From NCBI GenBank assembly GCA_973895155.1, contig OZ316899.1, positions 5,828,001 through 5,892,000 of the forward strand: DNA of 64,000 nt, read 5' to 3'. The notes beneath the pieces are model-generated. The model was not told the origin of the DNA, did no database searches, and saw nothing but the letters and a program-made list of their open reading frames with translations. How positions within the stretch are numbered: position 1 is the first letter of the stretch; each line of letters opens with the position of its first letter. The DNA is from Marsupella aquatica. Its lineage: Eukaryota > Marchantiophyta. A program made the position numbers and the translations under genes. Of this stretch, positions 57,101 through 64,000 are shown in pieces.

Positions 57101-58055
57101 CATCCCATACGACGTAAAAACAAAAAAATGTCAGGTGGAAAGACATAAAGTGAGATGGACGACGTAAAGTAATCAATTACATAGTCATGTACGACGTTGT
57201 TTGAAAGAATGCAACGTTAAAAGTTGGACTTTCTTGTTCTCACATTGCGTTGAGGAAAACATTACCTTTTCTGCAATCTTGTCTCCAATGGTGTCTGGTC
57301 GATATTGTGGAAGCCTACAGTGCTCCTCTGGGCAGTGAGTGTGATCCTTGTACACTCCTCTATACAAGATGCACCAACCTGGGCACATGTGGATAGTCTC
57401 TAAAGCCAACCAATTGAGGCTAACAACTTCTTAGCCTCCCTCACACATCCAAGGAGAGTGTTTGGTTGGGGCAAGAGTTTTCCGTGGAACAATTGGAAGA
57501 GTGCATCTGTATGGACATCCGAACCATTGAAAACTCCTTGCAAATTCAACATCAACAAAGTTGCACCCAACCTGGATTTGCAAAACCACAAACACCAGAC
57601 TTTTTGCAGTTAGTCCAAGTAGCTAGATGGCATGCCTGGCACTACAACTTAGACTGCCCAATATTCACTGGATGAAATTCCAGAGTTGTGATAATTTTAG
57701 GACAACCTTACCGTGAGGATGGAGATCCCTCAAATAGTGGTGTTTTGGCTTCAGTCTCCAAGTGATCCCAATCTTCTTGATCCACTTCCATGATAGGGTG
57801 CTCGGCGTCAGGTGCATGAGGTCCAAAGTGAACGTCAACAAGGTGGGCAAAGGCATCTTCTTCAAGGATAGGGTCATCTCCCTCATCTCCCTCATCGTCA
57901 ACATCATCATCCAACTCTCCATCATATGCATCATGGTACTCCTCATCCTCATCGTCCATCTCATCATGGTCAAGGGGCTGACCCTCAGCATCCTCCTTGT
58001 CTGAGAAATGTAAGGTGGCACGTACGTGAAAGGCACGGGCTGATGTAGTCATCAT
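54123..58055 (-). pseudogene. TNP2-type CACTA transposase (CACTA-2)
   Basis: Exons read on minus: 58055-57712 (Asp/Glu-rich N-terminus ending KTPLFEGSPSS), 57571-57266 (ATLLMLNLQGVFNG, VREAKKLLASIG, CILYRGVYKDHTHCP), 56965-56461 (WPNFAQEPRNVCLGLAIDG, QNIPPWLAMKKGHVLLLAII), 56358-56045 (AGFSACPSCGPELRG), 55944-55517 (WLLDPMHIEVNVAKNLVKHI, LPTVLHCCDDSRERRL), 55438-54877 (DUF4218: LHLLCHLVDEIAIAGPVHAR), 54733-54123 (DUF4216: ILDILDVHFGSFTTIVLEVR). Most junctions have GT-AG. In-frame TGA at 56916 and 56733, and frameshifts near 57408, 55075 and 54590, disable it. It aligns with the CACTA-1 transposase along its length but has more introns, one of which holds AACGTCGT repeats. Confidence 0.88.
56975..57215. 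repeat. AACGTCGT cluster 3, inside a TNP2 intron
   Basis: Copies of ACGTCGTC, ACGACGTAAA, CAACGTTAG and CGACGTTG lie in the intron 56966-57265 of the CACTA-2 transposase. Confidence 0.7.
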
Positions 58056-58224
58056 TGATGGGTGAGGTGTGGGAGTAATATGTACACCATCCTAGAGTTT
58101 TCAATATGCAATGACAAATCACAATTAGAGAAAGGGTTTCCGTGATAAAGCTTACAGTGAAACATCAATAATGAAAAATGCAAGGGTCACCCCATAATGA
58201 ATATGTCATGTACACATGTAAACA

Positions 58225-59790
58225 TCAATGCCAATCATAATCTACGAGAATCTCTTCCCCTGCTCTAATGGTGCGGGTAGCATGTGTCAAGATGTAATGC
58301 GTGCATGCTACAAGCAAACGAGGGTGACTCTGGTCATGGAACTCGTGCCACTCAGCGTTTGGCCTAAACCCTGAACGCCGAGAACCAATAGTGCTGTTGA
58401 TGTAACCCGCCAAGTTCCCCGTGCAAGGTGGGTAACCATCAATCTGAGCATACCTAGGGTCCAACTTTAGTGACATGCCATATCGACTAAAGGTTGGGCA
58501 CTGTCGGGACAAGATGCGCCATCTCGCCGCCAAATACTTGGGCCCATAGAATGGAAACAACTAAGGCAAATCATCGGGTGCACAACCGGTAGGGACCACA
58601 ATATCCACAAGAGCAAATACTCCAAGTCCTACATGAGTCCCCAATGTGGAGGGGAGGATGACCCATGGGCGGTCCCAAACTATAATAGGCTCCCGAAGCG
58701 GGAGGTCCATAGGGAGTCCAAACTGGGCTGGGAAGGAGTCCTTTAAGATGTCCAAGGCTCTCCCTCGCAACTGTCTCGATGCCCGGGACACCGATGCATC
58801 AAGAAAAGGGCATCGGGGCGGAACAATCCTAGGTGGACGGGACTCAATCGATCGGGGTCTAGTGGTCACCACTACTCCCTCTCAATAGGGTGCATCCTAA
58901 ACACTCTCCTCCTCCTCCAAAATACACGGTCTATCTCCCTCAATGTGGCTGGCAAATCGGATGGATGGACGAGTGGTGCGAGTGCACGATATGCAATGTC
59001 TCTCAAGCGGTCCACAGGCGAAGATCGCACTACAACAGGAATATGTTCCACATGCTCACCAAAACAAGTTCAGAATATGACAATCAAAAAACAATTCAAG
59101 GAAGGAGATGTTATCATAATTGCAATACCCAACAAAATTGTATTACCTCTCGGGTCGGGGGGTGTAACGACCATGGATCCCTAAATGGCTAAGGACAGTG
59201 GTCCTCTCGTGTAAGACAACACCCTTGCATCGTCTGCAACGGCAAGGCATCTTGCGAACTGGCCCAATCCCCTGAAGAGCAGCCATGGCCTCTCCAAATC
59301 CATCAGCATGATGGGGGCTCCAGCCTCTCCTACCCTCGGAATGATGTCTGCGTCGACAACGCCTGGATTGGTGACGCCTAGATCAATCATACATGTCTGG
59401 TGAGTAATCTCTCTCCCGGTCCGATAGGTCATCCCTCCCCCTATGATGATGGTCATCTCTGCGTCGGGTGTAAGTACCCCCACCATGGTCCTCATAGGAT
59501 GAGTCATCCCTCCTCCTCCCTCCCTTGTCATCCCTCCTCCTCTGCCGCTCGTCATTGCTCCTATAGCCCGATGAAGCTGAACTCCCCCTATGCCGATGAT
59601 GGTGTCTATGTCGGTGAGAACTACCGCCATGCTCATCGTCATCATCACACGAGTCATCCCTTTGCCTATCTGACTCATCATACGTCCCCCTATGATGATG
59701 ATGGTATCTGTGCCGATGATGCCTGCCCCCATCATGGTCCGATGCATAGGTTGCCATGTCCCCTGTGATCAAATTTACAAAGGCCCCCAC
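58225..59790 (-). pseudogene. Zinc-motif + SET-like domain gene in CACTA-2
   Basis: Exon 1 (59790-59147) encodes a His/Arg/Asp-rich head, an in-frame TGA at 59383, then MAALQGIGPVRKMPCRCRRC + KGVVLHE with HLGIHGRY, a CxCxxC...H motif like transposase-associated domains. A GTAATA donor ends it. The next part (58872-58225) has ILKDSFPAQFGLPMDL, WVILPSTLGTHVGLGVFAL, an in-frame TAG at 58561, LFPFYGPKYLAARW, GNLAGYINSTIGS, RPNAEWHEF and TRTIRAGEEILVDYDWH, ending TGA. It matches the CACTA-1 gene motif by motif (GLP, STLGxxxGxGVF, GPxY, GN(I/L)AG(F/Y)INST, TRTI(K/R)AGEE), and both stop one residue after the final Trp. The NHSC motif is likewise absent. Methyltransferase function is inferred only. 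Confidence 0.75.
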
Positions 59791-59814
59791 AACATATTAA
59801 ACCCCAAGCATAAA

Positions 59815-60050
59815 CGTATCCCGCTACGTTAACCAAAATAATGTCCATCCACACGACGTTCTTCTAAAATTAACGTCGTTTTTTAGGTTGTGGGGAGGTT
59901 GCTGAATTTAGTTTACGTCATAATGTACGACGTACTTAATAAGTTAATGTCGTTCGGTATGACGTAATTATGTGTAACGTTGCCACTAAACCCTACACCC
60001 CTGGTTAATGTTGTGATTAATGACGTTAAATTAGGGTAACGGCGGGTCTC
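59815..60050. repeat. AACGTCGT cluster 4 (subterminal)
   Basis: Repeats of ACGACGTT, AACGTCGT, TACGACGTA and GACGTTAAAT mark the right side of CACTA-2. Confidence 0.7.
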
Positions 60051-60576
60051 CAAGGTTCGTGGGCTATGGCTGTTTTCCTTTAACAAAACATCGGGAAGTG
60101 ACTCGAATGTGACTCACATTCAACATTCAACACTTCCCCTCTCCCCCTCTCGACCTCCTATCTTAACAGTGAATGACTATGGCTCATCCACGCTATCTCC
60201 CTTCCAATGGAGATTTTTGTGACGCCGTCGGTACGGCGGTTAATGAGTGATTCGGTCTAACTGCGCTTAGCACGCGCGTTACGAGTGTCTTAGGCCGCTA
60301 TTATTAGCATAATGACAATATTTAGGTAATCATTATGGGTAGGACATCATTAGGCAATAAGGGGGAATTCAGGTTCGGATTGGCAACGGGTCGCTATTCG
60401 CACACCCGGGTTACGAGCGTGGAGGGGCCCCTCCCTCGAGTCCGTATAACGAACTTAAGGAAGCGGCCACTGACACGCGCTGACTCAGACCGGCGGAGTG
60501 GCCGGTACACCACAAGCGTGAGCGGTTCAGCCTATGGGCGTCGAGGAGATGTCGGGGGATCGGCAAGCCCTCAAGG

Positions 60577-60585
60577 TATAAAAAG
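60577..60585 (+). promoter_or_regulatory. TATA box of the plus-strand gag-like unit
   Basis: TATAAAAAG lies about 105 bp before the ATG at 60685, in GC-rich sequence. Spacing suits a start near 60610. Confidence 0.6.
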
Positions 60586-60684
60586 GGAGCCGACCCTTTG
60601 GAGTGCACCAGTCCATCAGTCCACGCGCCAGCTTCAACCCCAGCTCTCTCGTTTGCTCTAAGTCGCCACTACTATCTCCTCTGA

Positions 60685-61446
60685 ATGTCGCACACGATCC
60701 TCTCTAGCTCGACCATTCGATTCTGGACGCAATTCCTATCTACCGGAAGGCACTTGACCGACTCATTGAAACACGCCAACCTGCGCCGATACAAAATTGA
60801 ACGTGAGTACGAGAGAGCCATCCGCCTAGCAGGATGACACCACTACATCCTTAACTTTGACTACCCGTCTCAGAGCGAGCTTTACCGACCAGCAGAGGTA
60901 TCTGGGTACTTCTTCAACAGAGACAAATATATCGGTTTCTGGGAAGCATTGCTTCGGCTTCCGGATGAGGTCTTCAATATCCCGGGTACGATCAACTTGC
61001 AACGACATCACTTCGACCACATCCCTGCTCAGGTTCGGGCTATCATCAATAGCGAGTCCAGCACTACCCGTTTGACAAGGTCGTTCGCACTTGCTTCGGA
61101 GAACTTCTACCAGCACCTGCAGAGCTTCATGGGAACTAGACCCGCAACCACCGGCGCCAGCCCAGTGGACCCCATACCCGTACCCGTACCAACGCAGACT
61201 CAGGCTCAGGCTCAGCTTCAGGCTCAGCTTCAGTCTCAGCCTCAGCCTAGCCAACCCCCACCGCCGATCGCCCCGCCAGCAGTACAAGTACGCTCCATCA
61301 TCAACGCTGTGGACCTTAGCGACGACGATGAGGCTACCCCACCCTTGCTCAGGCGGCCCAGAGGAGTAAACACTCAGGGGGCCGACACTGCATCGTCCCC
61401 TCCCCATGCTCGGACCAAGGAGCAGCTCCAGCAGACAACACGGTGA
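60685..61446 (+). pseudogene. ORF A of the plus-strand gag-like element
   Basis: ATG at 60685; frame runs to TGA 61444-61446 with one internal TGA at 60835-60837. N-terminal part: SSSTIRFWTQFLSTGRHL, LRRYKIEREYERAIRLAG, then after the stop YILNFDYPSQSELYRPAEV, FFNRDKYIGFWEALLRLPDE. The second half is a Gln/Ala/Pro repeat (QAQAQLQAQLQ) and an acidic patch (VDLSDDDEATPP). No known domain. Its end overlaps the beginning of ORF B by 4 bases. Probably part of the structural protein of a retroelement. Confidence 0.5.
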
Positions 61447-63278
61447 CCGTGGCCGCCCCAGGACCAATACTAACGGCGGTAGTACTACCTATGCCCGATC
61501 GAGAGGATGGGGAGGTGTCACCTTCCCCGAGCCAGTCACGGGGGAAGAAGAGGAAGGAACTCGCCACTGCATCCGGGTTACCATTGGCCACGGTAGCCGT
61601 GGCCAAGGTAACAATGCACCACATGGGGGAAAACGTGCATAAGAACATCCTCCATCGCAAGCATGCGGTGTACCTGAAGACTCAGGGATTCGAGCACCTC
61701 GCCGCTCTGCCCTGGAACACTTGCAGGTACTACGGGGAGGACATGACAGAATTTGTCAAGAATTATGATGATACACGTCAGCATACTCGACTGCGGGGAA
61801 GGAATATGTCCCTCACGGAAGAATGGCTCAGGATGATCTTTGGATTACCCGAAGGTGACCATCGAGTCGAATCACGGGCTCCCGGGGGCAAGGGAGCCAA
61901 GTACCAATCCTCAAGTTTTCCCTCAGAAGGAGCAGTGGACAACGGGTTTGTGATGAGGACCTGTCTCATCCCCGAGATAGCTGAGCGACTGGAGTTCCAG
62001 AGGTACGCCCTCCACATGATGGAACCCGGGGGGAGATCTCCGCCGCCCAGGTTATCCAGGTCGAGAACTATGGACCTAGGAAGTGGGCGTCGTACTTCGC
62101 TAAGAAATTCCATGAAGAGATGGAGCGGCGAAGGAAGACGCTGTACATTGGCGGGAAGGCGTATTTCGCTAGCCACATCGAGATCATTCTTGAGTGGTAC
62201 GCTCGGTTTGATCAACGAACCCTTCCCCGTGTCAACGTTACAAAGCTGGTCCCAGCTAGGTGGGTTTTTTCGGCCTTGGAGAGACGGCCCCAACCCGAGG
62301 CCCGAAGTCCAGCGGACACGCCAGCTTCACCCACCTCCACAAGTAGCTGTAGTCGTAACCGAGGAGGTACCGGATGGGTCGGTTGTCGCAACCGTTGATG
62401 CGATCCAACAGGCCGGGCTAAGTACAGAAGTCGGTATGGCGGAGGTCTTACCCGAGCCCGGGTCTCCCAAAGACCCACCGGTGGCTATTCCGGAGAACCG
62501 GACATTGCTGCAGGAGGATACTCCAGCCCCTTCCAACATTACGTCCCCAGGGCTGGACGTCACTGCCCTGGCCCCCGCGCGTGTTGACGTCTGCCCGTGC
62601 CCAACTCCGGACAGGCACAACCTGGACCACCCGAAACTCTTCGTACCGGGTACATTTCTGAACGGGCTTCTGGGAGATTTCTCTCATCAAATTGCCCGGG
62701 ATACCGGGGAGTTCATGGCCCGGAAGGTAGCCTGTTTCTTCAATCAGGAGTTAGTTGCCGCAGTAAAGGCAGGTTGGGCCCAGTCAGAGGCCCCTCAGAG
62801 GATAGAGCGGTACCGGGTGGAGTCCGTCTACTTAAAGAACGAAGTTGCAGCTCAAGAGGCTGAGCTTCTGCAACTACGACCCAAGGTTGCAGCCGCCGAT
62901 GATTTGTTAGCAAAGGCGCACGCCCTTACCGCCCTAGCCGAGTAGGCCAAAGCTGGGAACGAGGCCGAGATTGCACGACTCCGGAACCAGATTGACAGTT
63001 TGAAGAATCAAACTGTCATCTGGCAGAAGGACCTGGAGGAGGCCGAAGAACGGGCCCAGTGGGACACTGCGGAGATAGCCACGCTGCAGGCCGAGGTGGC
63101 GCGGCTCCAAACCGAGGCCGAGAAGCAAGACCAGCTGGCGGGTAAATTGACGAGCGACGCCCAGCAGCTGGAGGAGGCATGTCAGGAGGCAGCAGAGGAG
63201 AAGGACGTGGCGAGGCGAGAGAACAAATCTCTGCTGGACCAGGTCCAGCTCCTCAAGGCGGACAATGACAGGCTTTGA
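61443..63278 (+). pseudogene. ORF B, coiled-coil gag-like protein
   Basis: Starts near 61443 and reads KHAVYLKTQGFEHLAALPWN, TEFVKNYDDTRQHTRLRGRN and LTEEWLRMIFGLPEGD. At a run of Gs near 62026 the frame shifts; the shifted frame gives QVIQVENYGPRKWASYFAKK and ILEWYARFDQ. It returns near 62300. A Pro-rich linker follows, then FLNGLLGDFSHQIARDTG and a long coiled coil, broken by TAG 62943 and continuing in frame to 63278. The FGLP motif, the following AQV stretch and the coiled-coil tail parallel the minus-strand gene at 37054-40691, so both belong to one family. No enzyme domain, no LTRs seen. Confidence 0.6.
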
Positions 63279-64000
63279 AGGCAGCGGGATGACCGCTCCC
63301 ATTCGGGTGGCTCAGGCAAGCGTGCCAGGCATTAGTAGCGGAGCAGGAATAGATTAGGATTAGGACTAGCTTAGTCAAGCTCTTGGGACAGGCACTTGCC
63401 TTAGGTACAGCAGCGCTGCCATGCTATCCAGCCTACGTAGATTAGGATCTTCTAATAAGACACAGCCGTTTTCCGGCCTGACTGTCAGCTTAGTTAGGAC
63501 CTTAGTCAGCGAATGTTCGGCGAGAGGACACCCCGTCCCTCGGCCCTCGGCCCTTAGTATTTAGTGCACCCCTCGGTAGAGGCAGGGGGGGTTTTTAGTC
63601 TCAAAGTTGGACATCCGTAGTATGTGCGGGGAGTCCCGGCCTCTGGGAGTGAAAGAGTACCAAGGGGAGGGGGTAGGACTAAGCTCGTCGGGCGAGTGCA
63701 GAGCCGGGCTCCGTTGTAGTATACTCTCTTGGCCTTGAACCTGTTCATTCCGGAGCTATCGGGTCAACCAAGTGTACGCACATGTCCCCTATGTAGTAAA
63801 ATCATTTCCCATTATTTCCTTCATGTAAATCGAGATTGTATGCTTGTGCGCTTGTATGTGTGTGTGAATCTCGTGTATAGGTGACAACGCCGGGCCGAAC
63901 ACACTACCCAAATCGTGCACGAGGTGCAGCTTGCGGGGATGTGGTTGCGAGCACGGGTTGAGGACCTGTATCATGGAATCCGGATCAAAGGCGGACAACA
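63279..64000. other. No recognisable gene
   Basis: Downstream sequence of the gag-like unit with TAGATTAGGAT-type repeats near 63350-63450. It may be 3' UTR or internal sequence of the element. A TGTGTGTG-rich stretch lies near 63845-63875. Confidence 0.4.

Larger units (their letters stand above)
52551..60050. mobile_element. Second CACTA-type element region, CACTA-2
   Basis: Contains a TNP2-type transposase (54123-58055), a SET-like gene (58225-59790), a plus-strand ORF (53049-53608) and four clusters of AACGTCGT/ACGACGTT. The outermost clusters (52551-52830 and 59815-60050) set the approximate limits. I found no CACTA terminal repeat or TSD, so the ends are not fixed. Gene order differs from CACTA-1, where the plus gene lies at the other end. 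Confidence 0.75.

Noticed and set aside
59400-59768. Plus-strand ORF rich in His, Pro and Ser
   Set aside because: It is the complement of the His/Arg/Asp-rich exon of the minus SET-like gene, which shares a frame with the zinc motif.
59383-59790. A stand-alone SR-like splicing protein
   Set aside because: The His/Arg/Asp repeats are low complexity without an RNA-binding domain, and the frame continues after one TGA into the zinc motif of the SET-like gene.
52551-60050. A CACTA-type TIR and TSD for the second element
   Set aside because: I looked for CACTA/TAGTG pairs near 52.5 kb and 60.05 kb and further out and found none with matching flanks. The element ends are left open.
7800-62945. 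Reassigned TAG/TGA codons (alternative genetic code)
   Set aside because: TGA and TAG also act as real terminators here (for example both SET-like genes end at matching sites). The stops fall in transposons with frameshifts as well, and affect Arg, Gln and Trp positions, so decay explains them better.

Overview
This window reads as nuclear DNA of a streptophyte (green alga or plant lineage). It is almost entirely transposable elements and their relics, with a few low-copy genes that may themselves be repeats. Evidence seen: GT-AG introns, plant-type CCCTAAA/telo-box tracts, a Ty3/gypsy chromovirus with an initiator-Met-type primer site and a C-terminal chromodomain, two CACTA (EnSpm) elements with TNP2-type transposases, a LINE with a zf-RVT domain, and a MULE-like transposase with a CPxEMYY motif that I associate from memory with mosses, lycophytes and charophytes. 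A non-seed plant or charophyte is my inference; the sequence does not name the species. I see no rRNA, no intact tRNA and no CRISPR.

Layout. 1-3.1 kb: LTR fragment, an AT-hook pseudogene and a 5'-truncated LINE, both on minus. 3.17-25.44 kb: a nest of three. A unit with ~1.43-kb inverted arms (3168-4588 and 24003-25439) carries the last exon of an F-box-like gene. A chromovirus (5785-23825, minus, TSD TAGCC) sits in that exon. A CACTA element (CACTA-1, 11434-20910, TSD ATT) sits in the chromovirus gag. 25.4-28.2 kb: decayed minus-strand ORFs of unknown function and a near-perfect foldback. 28.8-34.4 kb: another F-box-like gene split by a gag-protease LTR element (29337-34304, two 849-bp LTRs, TSD ACGA). 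35.1-35.7 kb: an intact F-box-like ORF. 37.0-40.7 kb: a long coiled-coil gag-like pseudogene on minus. 41.9-43.1 kb: MULE-like transposase remnant on minus. 43.3-45.5 kb: tandem repeats built around a GGCGAGGGTCTCTGAGAT core, then a promoter-like duplicated block. 45.7-49.8 kb: a spliced gene with a DGNHR (ParB/sulfiredoxin-like) motif. 50.6-52.5 kb: gag-protease ORFs. 52.55-60.05 kb: a second CACTA-type unit (CACTA-2). 60.5-63.3 kb: a second, plus-strand member of the 37-40 kb gag-like family with a TATA box.

Main observation. Both CACTA units, although divergent, carry the same extra gene upstream of TNP2: a Cys-rich motif resembling the transposase-associated zinc motif, spliced to a SET-like (histone-lysine methyltransferase fold) domain. 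Second, nearly every broken ORF is broken by an in-frame TGA or TAG (31 of 33 located), almost never TAA, as expected if methylated CG and CHG cytosines decayed. Third, a short core made of two odd palindromes recurs in intergenic arrays, upstream of genes and in an intron minisatellite.
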